This document shows, piece by piece, positions 51,323 through 58,661 of a stretch of DNA of 64,000 nt. Origin of the DNA: Arthrobacter saudimassiliensis (GTDB lineage: Bacteria > Actinomycetota > Actinomycetes > Actinomycetales > Micrococcaceae); assembly GCA_900016675.1 (NCBI GenBank), contig LN483072.1, positions 496,001 through 560,000 of the forward strand, read 5' to 3'. Positions within the stretch are counted from its first letter, which is position 1, and each line of letters starts with the position of its first letter. The notes under the pieces are model-generated. The model saw only the letters and a program-made list of their open reading frames with translations, was not told the DNA's origin and ran no database searches. The translations under genes were made by a program, and so were the position numbers.

Positions 51323-52528
51323 GTGCACCTGTCCGACGTCCGCCGTTCCTGGGCGCTGCACGAAGCCGAACTGGCCGCTCGGCTGGAACGGTACGTGCGC
51401 ACCGAAAGCGGCTCCGATGACAAGGCAAAGGTCGATTCGGCGGCTGAGGTCTTCGCCGCCGAGCTTCGAGCCCTGGGCTTCGCTCCGACCATCATCGAAA
51501 ACCCCGACGGCGGCAACCATGTCGTCGGAGACCGCGCCGGAAGCGGTTCCGGCCACGTCGTTCTCCTGCTGCACCTCGACACGGTCTGGCCGGGACGTAC
51601 CTACCCTGCGCCTGTCTTCCGGATCGAGGACGGACGCGCCATGGGCCCGGGCGTGCTGGACATGAAGGGCGGCTGGGTCGTCGCGCTGGCCGCCTTGGAA
51701 CACCTCTTCCGGGACGGCTGGGACGGTCCCCGCAGGCTCACGGTCATCGCCACCGGTGACGAGGAGCTGGGCAGTACCCACGGCCGGCGGATCGTGGAGG
51801 AACACGCCGCCGGGGCCGATTTCGCCCTGGTCATGGAACCCGGGCGGGCGGACGGCTCACTTGTCGGACGGCGCGGCGCCGTCGGCGCCCTGCGCATCAG
51901 CGTGACCGGACGCAACTCCCATGCTTCCTCGGACGACCCGGGTGCCAGCGCCCTCATAGCCGCAGCGCACATGGCCATCGCCCTGGAGGCTGCGAGCGAC
52001 CGGCCCGGTGGCCGGATTCTGAATGTGGGAGAACTGCACGCGGGAACAGCACGCCAGGTGGTCCCGGCCCACGCGGAGCTCAACATCGATCTTCGTGCCG
52101 CCACCGGCCCGGACGCGGCCCGGCTCCTTGAGCACGTCGCCAAGGTCTCCTCCCGCCCGGCCGTGCCCGGCGTCGAAGCCCGCGTCAGGGGTGGAATAAC
52201 CCGCCCGGCCTACCCTGCTGACCTGGCCCTGGCTCCGCTGCAGGACGCGGTGCGGCGAGCCGGAACAAGCATCGGGCTGCCGGTCCGGTTCGTCACCACC
52301 CGCGGCGGCTCCGACGGCAACTTCACCGCCGCCATGGGAATACCCACCGTGGACGGGCTCGGCGCCGACGGCGGCGGAATCTGCACTGCGGACGAGTACG
52401 TCGACCTCGGCGCCCTGCCGGGAAAAATCGCCCTGCTGTGCGGGATCCTGGATCAGCTCGCCGGCACCGGACGGTTCGATCTGGACGCCTCCACGGCGGC
52501 AGATGCAAGCCAAGGCGGGGCCAAGTGA
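51323..52528 (+). CDS. M20-family metallopeptidase (carboxypeptidase G2/ArgE-like)
   Basis: 401 residues from GTG 51323 with GAAGGAGA upstream. Metal and catalytic motifs are LLLHLDTVWPGR, MGPGVLDMKGGWVVALAALEHL, ATGDEELGSTHGRRI, FALVMEPGRADGSLVGRRG and GGSDGNFTAAMGIPTVDGLGADGGG. The dimerisation domain VSVTGRNSHASSDDPGASA is present. The CPG2-like type cleaves C-terminal glutamate or related amino acids from aromatic acyl groups, which would suit release of an amino acid from an aromatic conjugate (inference). Its stop overlaps the asparaginase start. Confidence 0.92.
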   Translation: MHLSDVRRSWALHEAELAARLERYVRTESGSDDKAKVDSAAEVFAAELRALGFAPTIIENPDGGNHVVGDRAGSGSGHVVLLLHLDTVWPGRTYPAPVFRIEDGRAMGPGVLDMKGGWVVALAALEHLFRDGWDGPRRLTVIATGDEELGSTHGRRIVEEHAAGADFALVMEPGRADGSLVGRRGAVGALRISVTGRNSHASSDDPGASALIAAAHMAIALEAASDRPGGRILNVGELHAGTARQVVPAHAELNIDLRAATGPDAARLLEHVAKVSSRPAVPGVEARVRGGITRPAYPADLALAPLQDAVRRAGTSIGLPVRFVTTRGGSDGNFTAAMGIPTVDGLGADGGGICTADEYVDLGALPGKIALLCGILDQLAGTGRFDLDASTAADASQGGAK

Positions 52529-53505
52529 CCAGGATCGCTTACTGCTCCCTCGGCGGCACCATCTCCAGCACTTCCGCCACCGGCGAAGGAGCCGTTCCCA
52601 GTCTGGGAGCCGCCGGCCAGCTGGCTGCCGTGCCGATCGCCGAAGACGTCAGCATCGAGGCGCACAGCCTGGACCTGCTGCCTTCGGTGGAACTGACCCT
52701 GGACCGCGTCGCCGACGTCGCCCGGTTCTGCGCCTCGCTCGTGCGGGACGGCGTCGACGGCATTGTGCTGTCCACCGGAACGGATGCGCTGGAGGACGTG
52801 GCCTGGGCCCTGCACCTGACCTGGGACGCGGAGGTGCCACTGATCGTCACCGGTGCCATGAGGGCGGCCTCGGCACCGTCTGCCGATGGGCCGGGCAATG
52901 TCGCTGATGCCATCGCTGCGGCGGCATCAGCCTCGGTGCGCGGGCTTGGCGTGCTGGTCTGCTTTGCCGGCGAACTCCATGGCGCTGCACACGTGGCCAA
53001 GGCGCACAGCGCCAGCGTGGCGGCCTTCACCTCCCCCGGGTTCGGGCCGCTGGGCCTGGTCAGCGAGGGCAGCGTCCGGTTGGCGGCCCGCCCGGCGGCT
53101 CCGCCTCCCCGGCTCGGTCTGCCGACGGCGCACCCTCCGGTTGCCCTGCTGCCCTTCAGCCTGGGCGACGACGGGCGGATCCTTCGTGCGCTGCCGGACC
53201 TGGGATTCGCCGGGGTCGTCGTGCAGGGCTTCGGAGCCGGCCATGTATCCACAGCGTGGGCGCAGGCTGCCAAGGACCTGGCCGCGGCTCAGCTTCCGGT
53301 GGTCCTGGCGTCCCGTGCGTCCGCCGGTCCGGTCTTCCGCCGGACATACGGCTTTCCCGGCAGCGAGCAGGACCTGCTCGGGGGCGGGCTGATCGATTCG
53401 GGTTTCCTGGGCGGCCACAGGAGCAGGCTGCTGTTGGCGGTTTTGCTGGGCAACCGCACCCCGCTGCCCGTCATTCGTGAGGTTTTTGCCGCGGTCGGCA
53501 TCTAG
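52525..53505 (+). CDS. Asparaginase-family amidohydrolase
   Basis: 326 residues from GTG 52525, chosen for the 4-bp GTGA overlap with the M20 gene. The two active-site segments of bacterial asparaginases are intact: SLGGTISST near the N-terminus and VLSTGTDALEDVAW in the middle, plus the Lys-region equivalent IVTGAMRAASAPSADGPGN. It probably hydrolyses L-asparagine or an asparaginyl derivative, or a related beta-amide, at the end of the pathway. No signal peptide, so cytoplasmic. Confidence 0.88.
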   Translation: MTRIAYCSLGGTISSTSATGEGAVPSLGAAGQLAAVPIAEDVSIEAHSLDLLPSVELTLDRVADVARFCASLVRDGVDGIVLSTGTDALEDVAWALHLTWDAEVPLIVTGAMRAASAPSADGPGNVADAIAAAASASVRGLGVLVCFAGELHGAAHVAKAHSASVAAFTSPGFGPLGLVSEGSVRLAARPAAPPPRLGLPTAHPPVALLPFSLGDDGRILRALPDLGFAGVVVQGFGAGHVSTAWAQAAKDLAAAQLPVVLASRASAGPVFRRTYGFPGSEQDLLGGGLIDSGFLGGHRSRLLLAVLLGNRTPLPVIREVFAAVGI

Positions 53506-53523
53506 CCGGCGTGCCGGTCCGGC

Positions 53524-54273
53524 TCAGCGTCGGGTTCGGGCCAGCAGCTGCTCGAACGGCAGCGACTGCCAGGGGTCGGTGCCGGGGTTGAGGCTGACGG
53601 CGGGACGCGGCCCCGCTTCCCCGCCCTGATCCGCGGCCTCGGCCTTCGGCCCCTCCTGCCCGGCCTCGGACTGCCCGGCCGCGGGCTGCCCGCCCCGGGC
53701 CGCGGAAAGCTCTGCTGCGAGCTCTCCTGCCGCCCTTCGTACCCGGTCGTCCAGGGCGGTGCTGCCATCGGCCCCGGATCCGCCGGCCCAGTCCTCCGGG
53801 GCGGCGAAGACCGCCGTCGGCATCAGCCGTGCGCGCAGGTAGCCGAACATCGGCCGCAGCGCGAAGTCGAGCACCATGGAGTGCCGGGCGCTTCCGCCGG
53901 TGGCTCCGATGAGCACCGGCTTGCCCTGGAGCGCCGTGTTGTCGAGGACGTCGAAGAAGGATTTGAAGAGCCCGCTCATGGACGCGGTAAAGACCGGGGT
54001 CACGGCGATCAGCGCGTCCGCACGGACGACGGACTGGATCGCCTCCTCCAGCCGGGGCGGCGCGAAGCCCGAGACCATCGCGTTCGCGATGTCCACCGCG
54101 AAGTCGCGCAGCTCGAAGGTCTCCACCTCCAGTGCCCGCCCACCAGCTGTCCCGGTGTCGGTGAGCTGCCGGGCGGCCTCCGCCGAGAGCAGGTCCGCGA
54201 GCATCCTGGACGACGACGGCGTGCCCAGCCCCGCCGTCACCACCGCGATCCGTGCCGTTCCCGTACCGGTCAT
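53524..54273 (-). CDS. NAD(P)H-dependent FMN reductase (MsuE/SsuE-like)
   Basis: 249 residues from ATG 54273. The flavodoxin-like core is RIAVVTAGLGTPSSSRMLADLLS, ALIAVTPVFTASMSGLFKSFFDVLDNTALQGKPVLIGATGG and MFGYLRARLMPTAVFAAPEDW. Such enzymes supply FMNH2 to monooxygenases. The C-terminal 60 residues are a low-complexity Ala/Gly/Glu tail. It converges on the asparaginase gene and has its own promoter region with a CATGC-N4-GCATG palindrome. A link with the HpaB oxygenase, which has its own reductase, is not needed. Confidence 0.87.
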   Translation of the reverse strand: MTGTGTARIAVVTAGLGTPSSSRMLADLLSAEAARQLTDTGTAGGRALEVETFELRDFAVDIANAMVSGFAPPRLEEAIQSVVRADALIAVTPVFTASMSGLFKSFFDVLDNTALQGKPVLIGATGGSARHSMVLDFALRPMFGYLRARLMPTAVFAAPEDWAGGSGADGSTALDDRVRRAAGELAAELSAARGGQPAAGQSEAGQEGPKAEAADQGGEAGPRPAVSLNPGTDPWQSLPFEQLLARTRR

Positions 54274-54299
54274 CCCGCTCTCCCGCCTACCTTTACTTT

Positions 54300-54313
54300 C
54301 ATGCGTTTGCATG
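54300..54313. promoter_or_regulatory. CATGC-N4-GCATG palindrome before the FMN reductase
   Basis: CATGCGTTTGCATG lies 27 bp before the FMN reductase start on the minus strand. Its symmetry suggests an operator; the protein is unknown. Confidence 0.45.
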
Positions 54314-54432
54314 TTTCTTCCAACGGGCCGCCCGGCCCGGGTATTCCCGGCAGCCGCAGGACGGGGGCGGCGGGCAGGCCGCCGGGACCGCGGACGCATC
54401 GCCCCGGTGCCCGGCTTCCGCCGGCGGCTACC

Positions 54433-54438
54433 TATGAT
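54433..54438 (+). promoter_or_regulatory. -10 box (TATGAT) of the acetyltransferase-nucleoside operon
   Basis: TATGAT ends 6 nt before ATG 54445, so the transcript is expected to start at the ATG, as at several other genes in this window. Confidence 0.65.
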
Positions 54439-54444
54439 GGAGCC

Positions 54445-55077
54445 ATGACTCCCCCGCCGTCGGCCTTTGCCACGCCCGTGCCCCTGGCCGGCCGCACCGT
54501 CGCCCTGGAGCCGCTGGCCCGCGCCGACGCGGCGCCCCTGGCGAAGGCGGTCCGCGACGGCGAACTGTGGCGGGCCTGGTACACGCACGTCCCGGAACCG
54601 GAAAACGTCCCCGCCGAAATCGACCGTCGCCTGGCCCTGCAGGCGGCCGGCACCATGGCGCCGTGGACGATCCGCCGGCAGGACACCGGCGCCGCCTGCG
54701 GGATGACCACCTACATGAACATTGACGCCGCGAACCGGAGGCTGGAGATCGGCTCCACCTGGCTCGCCGCCTCAGCGCAGCGCACTCCGATCAACACCGA
54801 AGCGAAACTGCTGCTGCTCACCCGGGCCTTCGAGGAGCTGGACTGCATTGCGGTCGAGTTCCGCACCCACTGGCACAACCGGCAGTCCCGCGCCGCCATC
54901 GCCCGGCTGGGCGCCAAACAGGACGGCGTGCTGCGCAACCACCAACTCGGCGCCGACGGAAGCCTGCGGGACACCGTGGTCTTCTCCATCATCGCCTCGG
55001 AATGGCCGGCCGTCCGGCTGAACCTGCACCATAAACTCGAGCTGCTGCCCGAGGGAAAGACACGAGCACCCAGGTAA
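54445..55077 (+). CDS. GNAT-family N-acetyltransferase (RimJ/RimL-like)
   Basis: 210 residues. The GNAT core with VALEPLARADAAPLAKAVRDG, TIRRQDTGAACGMTTYMNID, EIGSTWLAASAQRTPINTEAKLLLLTRAFEEL, and AVEFRTHWHNRQSRAAIARLGAKQDGVLR fits the RimJ/RimL group that acetylates protein N-termini or antibiotics. The acceptor is unknown. Its stop overlaps the start of the nucleoside hydrolase by one base (TAATG), so it is the first gene of a three-gene unit. Confidence 0.9.
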   Translation: MTPPPSAFATPVPLAGRTVALEPLARADAAPLAKAVRDGELWRAWYTHVPEPENVPAEIDRRLALQAAGTMAPWTIRRQDTGAACGMTTYMNIDAANRRLEIGSTWLAASAQRTPINTEAKLLLLTRAFEELDCIAVEFRTHWHNRQSRAAIARLGAKQDGVLRNHQLGADGSLRDTVVFSIIASEWPAVRLNLHHKLELLPEGKTRAPR

Positions 55078-56024
55078 TGCCCTCCAAAATCATCCTCGAC
55101 TGCGACCCCGGCCACGACGACGCCATCGCCCTGCTGCTGGCCCACGGGAACCCGGAGATCGAGCTGCTGGCCGTCACCACCGTCGTCGGCAACCAGACCC
55201 TGGACAAGGTCACCCGCAACGCCCTCTCGGTGGCCCGCGTCGCCGGCATCACCGGCGTACCCTTTGCCGCCGGCTGCGCCCGGCCCCTGGTCCGGACCAT
55301 CGAAACCGCGCCCGGCATCCACGGCGACTCGGGCCTCGACGGCCCGGTGCTGCCCGAACCGGCCATCGACCTGGACCCCCGGCACGCCGTCGACCTGATC
55401 ATCGACACCGTGATGTCGCACGAGCCGGGCACCGTCACCCTGGTGCCCACCGGCGGGCTGACCAACATCGCCCTGGCCGTGCGGAAGGAACCGCGCATCG
55501 CGGAACGGGTGAAGGAAGTCGTGCTGATGGGCGGCGGCTACCACACGGGCAACTGGTCCGCGGTGGCCGAGTTCAACATCATCATCGATCCCGAAGCCGC
55601 GCATATCGTCTTCAACGAGTCCTGGCCGCTGACCATGGTCGGCCTGGACCTGACCCACCAGGCGCTGGCCACGCCCGACGTCGTGGAGCGCATCGCCGCC
55701 GTCGGCACCGGTCCGGCCCGCTTCGTGGGCGAGCTGCTGGCCTTCTTCGAGAAGGCCTACCAGGACGCGCAGGGCTTCGACCACCCGCCGGTCCATGATC
55801 CCTGCGCCGTGGCCTACGTGATCGACCGGGCCGTGATGACCACCCGCCGGGCTCCGCTGGACGTGGAGCTCACCGGCACCCGCACCCTGGGCATGACGGT
55901 TGCCGACTTCCGTGCCCCCGCTCCCACGGACTGCACCACCTCGGTCGCCGTGGACCTGGACCATGAGCGGTTCTGGAACCTGATCGTGGATGCGCTGGAG
56001 CGCATCGGAGAGGTGGAACCGTGA
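55077..56024 (+). CDS. Inosine/uridine-preferring nucleoside hydrolase
   Basis: 315 residues. The calcium-binding fingerprint ILDCDPGHDDAIALLLA at the N-terminus, TTVVGNQTLDKVTRNAL, and the second metal region AEFNIIIDPEAAHIV with VHDPCAVAYVIDRAV are all present. It splits ribonucleosides into base and ribose in the cytoplasm. The ribokinase gene downstream overlaps its stop by 4 bp, which fits a salvage step in which the freed ribose is phosphorylated. Confidence 0.95.
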   Translation: MPSKIILDCDPGHDDAIALLLAHGNPEIELLAVTTVVGNQTLDKVTRNALSVARVAGITGVPFAAGCARPLVRTIETAPGIHGDSGLDGPVLPEPAIDLDPRHAVDLIIDTVMSHEPGTVTLVPTGGLTNIALAVRKEPRIAERVKEVVLMGGGYHTGNWSAVAEFNIIIDPEAAHIVFNESWPLTMVGLDLTHQALATPDVVERIAAVGTGPARFVGELLAFFEKAYQDAQGFDHPPVHDPCAVAYVIDRAVMTTRRAPLDVELTGTRTLGMTVADFRAPAPTDCTTSVAVDLDHERFWNLIVDALERIGEVEP

Positions 56025-56956
56025 GCAGCGCAGCCTCCCGCGTCGTCGTCGTCGGCTCCCTGAACGCCGACCTCACCGTCCGCACCGAACGTTTTCCGCA
56101 GCCCGGCGAGACCCTGGCGGGCTCCGAACTGGTCATCGTGCCCGGCGGCAAGAGCGCCAACCAGGCAGCGGCCGCCGCCGTCCTGGGCGCCGACGTCGTC
56201 CTCTTCGGAGCGGTGGGCGCCGACCCGCACGGCGAGCTGCTGGTCCAGGCCGCCACGACCGCCGGCGTGGACGCCTCCCGCGTGCTGCGCCGCAGCGGCA
56301 CGGCCACCGGAACCGCGATGATCGTGGTCGACGCCGCCGGGGAGAACACGATCATCGTCTCCCCCGGCGCCAACGGCACCCTGGCGCCCTCGGACCTGCC
56401 GGCGGACCTGTTCGAGGCGGCGGCCGTGCTCTGCCTGAGCCTGGAGGTGCCGCTGCCCACCGTGCAGGCCGCGGCCCGGCAGGCCCGCGCCGCCGGGGTT
56501 CCGGTGCTCCTGAACCTTTCGCCCTACCGCGATGTGCCGGCGGAGCTGCTGGCGGACACCGGCGTGCTGCTGGTGAACCGCCACGAGGCGGCACAGGTGA
56601 CCGGCCTGCCCGACGCCGACTGGCCCGGCACGCTGGAGGTGCTGACCCGGCTGGGAGTGCGCCGCGCCGTCGTCACCCTCGGCGCGGACGGCGCCGTGGT
56701 GCTGGACGCGGACGCCGACGCCGGCTCCCGCGTGCGTTCCGTCCCTCCCGTTCCGGTGACCGCCGTGGACACCACCGGCTGCGGCGACGCCTTCACCGCA
56801 GCGCTGGGTGCCTGCCTCGCGGCAGGCGCCGACCTGCACGCTGCCGCGGCGGTCGCGGCCCGCGCCGGGGCCCTCGCAGCCACCGGGCACGGGGCGCAGT
56901 CCTCCTATCCTCCTCTGGGGGATCTGGCGGACGACGTCCGCCGTTCCGGACGGTAA
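56021..56956 (+). CDS. rbsK: Ribokinase
   Basis: 311 residues from GTG 56021, overlapping the nucleoside hydrolase stop (GTGA). The PfkB motifs are intact: VVGSLNADLTVRTERFPQPGET, the GGKSANQAAAAAVLGADV strand near the substrate site, and the ATP/anion motif VTAVDTTGCGDAFTAALGACLA with the catalytic Asp in GCGDAF. It phosphorylates ribose released by the hydrolase to ribose 5-phosphate. Confidence 0.95.
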   Translation: MSSAASRVVVVGSLNADLTVRTERFPQPGETLAGSELVIVPGGKSANQAAAAAVLGADVVLFGAVGADPHGELLVQAATTAGVDASRVLRRSGTATGTAMIVVDAAGENTIIVSPGANGTLAPSDLPADLFEAAAVLCLSLEVPLPTVQAAARQARAAGVPVLLNLSPYRDVPAELLADTGVLLVNRHEAAQVTGLPDADWPGTLEVLTRLGVRRAVVTLGADGAVVLDADADAGSRVRSVPPVPVTAVDTTGCGDAFTAALGACLAAGADLHAAAAVAARAGALAATGHGAQSSYPPLGDLADDVRRSGR

Positions 56957-57010
56957 TCCCCTCCCTGCGACGGAGAAGCCGCGGCGCGCGGCATCCGTCG
57001 TAAAGGGGAT
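56956..57010 (+). terminator. Three-tier stem-loop ending the nucleoside salvage operon
   Basis: ATCCCCT/AGGGGAT form the outer stem, CGACGGA/TCCGTCG the middle and GCCGCG/CGCGGC the inner stem, directly at the ribokinase stop codon. There is no clear T-run, so it may also stabilise the mRNA end. Confidence 0.65.
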
Positions 57011-57126
57011 CCCCCGCGCGCCCGCCCCGGCTAGGCTGGCAGCAGAGCATCCGCCCGCCTCCACGGAGGGCGGCACCACAGCGTCCGGTGCGGGCATCGG
57101 ACGCCTAACCCAGGGGGTCACCGAAC

Positions 57127-57825
57127 ATGACTGAACCAGGCCAGCCGGACTACAACGCAGGGCAGGGCGGCACCGGCAGCAACCCCGGAGCAGGCCAGCC
57201 CGGCCAGCCCGGCCAGCAGCCGGGCGCCTATCCGGGCCAGCCCCAGGGCGGTTACGCCTACCCGGGCAGCCAGCCGGGCCAGCCCCAGGGCGGTTACGCC
57301 TACCCGGGCAACCCCTACGGGCAGATGGCCCCCGCGCAGGAACCGGCGCGGCCGAAGGAAGTCAACCTGGCGTTCTGGCTGCTGATCGCCACGGCGGTGC
57401 TGGGGCTGATCGCGCTGCCGTTCACCATTTCCTACTTCAACTCGCCCGAGTACCTGGACCTGGTGGAGCAGACGGCGCGCGACGCCGGCCTGAGCGTGGA
57501 CCCGAACTACCTTTCCGCCACGATCGCCGGGGCCACCGTCGGAGCCGTCCTGGGCAGCCTCTTCAGCCTCGCGGTGAGCGTGACCCTGGCCTTCCTGGTG
57601 CGCGCCGGATACAACTGGGCGCGCATCGTGGTGACCGTCTTCGCGGCGTTCTCCCTCTTTGGGCTGATCGGGATCTTCGCCGCAGGCCCCATGGTGGGCA
57701 TCCTGACCCTGCTCTCGATCCTGGCGACGGTCGCGGCGGTGGTCCTGCTGTTCCTGAAGCCCTCGAACGACTACTTCAACCAGAAGAAGGCCTACCGGCA
57801 GGCGCGGAAATTCGGCGGTTACTAA
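57127..57825 (+). CDS. Four-helix membrane protein with Gly/Gln/Tyr-rich tail (tandem paralog 1)
   Basis: 232 residues. A 70-residue disordered head of GQPQGGYAYPG repeats precedes four hydrophobic segments (VNLAFWLLIATAVLGLIALPF, ATVGAVLGSLFSLAVSVTLAFLV, WARIVVTVFAAFSLFGLIGIF, ILTLLSILATVAAVVLLFL) and a basic end NQKKAYRQARKFGG. The gene at 57929 has the same layout and an almost identical end, so they are tandem paralogs. A TAGGCT box lies at 57032-57037. Function unknown. Confidence 0.8.
   Translation: MTEPGQPDYNAGQGGTGSNPGAGQPGQPGQQPGAYPGQPQGGYAYPGSQPGQPQGGYAYPGNPYGQMAPAQEPARPKEVNLAFWLLIATAVLGLIALPFTISYFNSPEYLDLVEQTARDAGLSVDPNYLSATIAGATVGAVLGSLFSLAVSVTLAFLVRAGYNWARIVVTVFAAFSLFGLIGIFAAGPMVGILTLLSILATVAAVVLLFLKPSNDYFNQKKAYRQARKFGGY
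57232..57315. repeat. 42-bp tandem duplication in the membrane-protein head
   Basis: CCGGGCCAGCCCCAGGGCGG begins at 57232 and again at 57274, giving two 42-bp units that encode 14-residue PGQPQGGYAYPG-type repeats. Confidence 0.85.
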
Positions 57826-57928
57826 GGTAGCTGCCAATCTCCGAAAATCCGGCTACGCTGACTGCGGGTGTCCCTTGCGGGGCACCCGCACTCGTACACC
57901 AAGCATGCCGAACAGAGGGGGAACCAGC

Positions 57929-58498
57929 ATGAGCGAACCGATGCAGTCCAACACCAACCACCCCGGCCCCGGCGCCGGAAACAACCCCGGTGTTCCGGGG
58001 GCAGGCGGCTACCCGGGCGCCCCGGGAAGCAACTACAACTACGCAGGGAATCCCTACGCCGGCATGCCTCAGGCCCCCGCCGCGGAGCCGGTGCGGCCGC
58101 GCACGGTGGAGCTGGCGTTCTGGCTGGTCATCGCCTCGTCGGTGCTGAACATCCTCAACTATTTCCTGACCCTGAACTACGTCACCGAAATGTCCGGCGG
58201 GGCCGTGGTTACCGGTGCTGCGGCCGGCGGCTTCATCTTCGGCACCGCCATCCGGATTGCCCTGGCCGCCCTGGCCCGCCAGGGGCAGAACTGGGCGCGG
58301 ATCGTCCTCACGGTTTTCGCCGCCCTGTCGCTCACCGGCCTGCTCGGCCTCTTCGTGGCCGGACCGCTCGCCGGCCTGACCGGGCTGCTGGCCATCGCCA
58401 CCTTCGTGGCTGCCGCCGTCATGCTGTTCCTGAAGCCCTCCAATGAGTTCTTCACGGCCAGCAAGGCTTACCGCCAGGCCAAGAAGTTCGCCGCCTGA
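57929..58498 (+). CDS. Four-helix membrane protein with Gly/Pro-rich tail (tandem paralog 2)
   Basis: 189 residues from ATG 57929. A 60-residue Pro/Gly/Asn head ends NPYAGMPQAPAAEPVRPR, like NPYGQMAPAQEPARPK in the preceding paralog, then four hydrophobic segments (VELAFWLVIASSVLNILNYF, WARIVLTVFAALSLTGLLGLF) and a LKPSNEFFTASKAYRQAKKF end. A TACGCT box at 57854-57859 suggests its own promoter. The pair ends at a strong terminator. Function unknown. Confidence 0.8.
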   Translation: MSEPMQSNTNHPGPGAGNNPGVPGAGGYPGAPGSNYNYAGNPYAGMPQAPAAEPVRPRTVELAFWLVIASSVLNILNYFLTLNYVTEMSGGAVVTGAAAGGFIFGTAIRIALAALARQGQNWARIVLTVFAALSLTGLLGLFVAGPLAGLTGLLAIATFVAAAVMLFLKPSNEFFTASKAYRQAKKFAA

Positions 58499-58508
58499 GC
58501 CGGCACAA

Positions 58509-58550
58509 AGCGGGGCCGGATGCCACAGCGGCATCCGGCCCCGCTTCTTT
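58509..58550 (+). terminator. Intrinsic terminator after the membrane paralogs
   Basis: AGCGGGGCCGGATGCC and its exact complement form a 16-bp stem with a 5-nt loop, followed by TCTTTAATT. It also separates this unit from the convergent flavoprotein gene. Confidence 0.92.
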
Positions 58551-58661
58551 AATTGTCGGATCCAGCCGGCGGTCCTGCCGGCCCGGCTGACCGTACCGCC
58601 GGGCCGCGCACCTGGCCTGACGCTCGCCGCCCCGGCCGGCGGGCCGCATGGGAGGGGTCCG

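Noticed and set aside
52525-53505. A longer asparaginase start at 52438
   Set aside because: It would lie well inside the M20 gene; GTG 52525 gives the 4-bp overlap and begins right at the conserved first strand.
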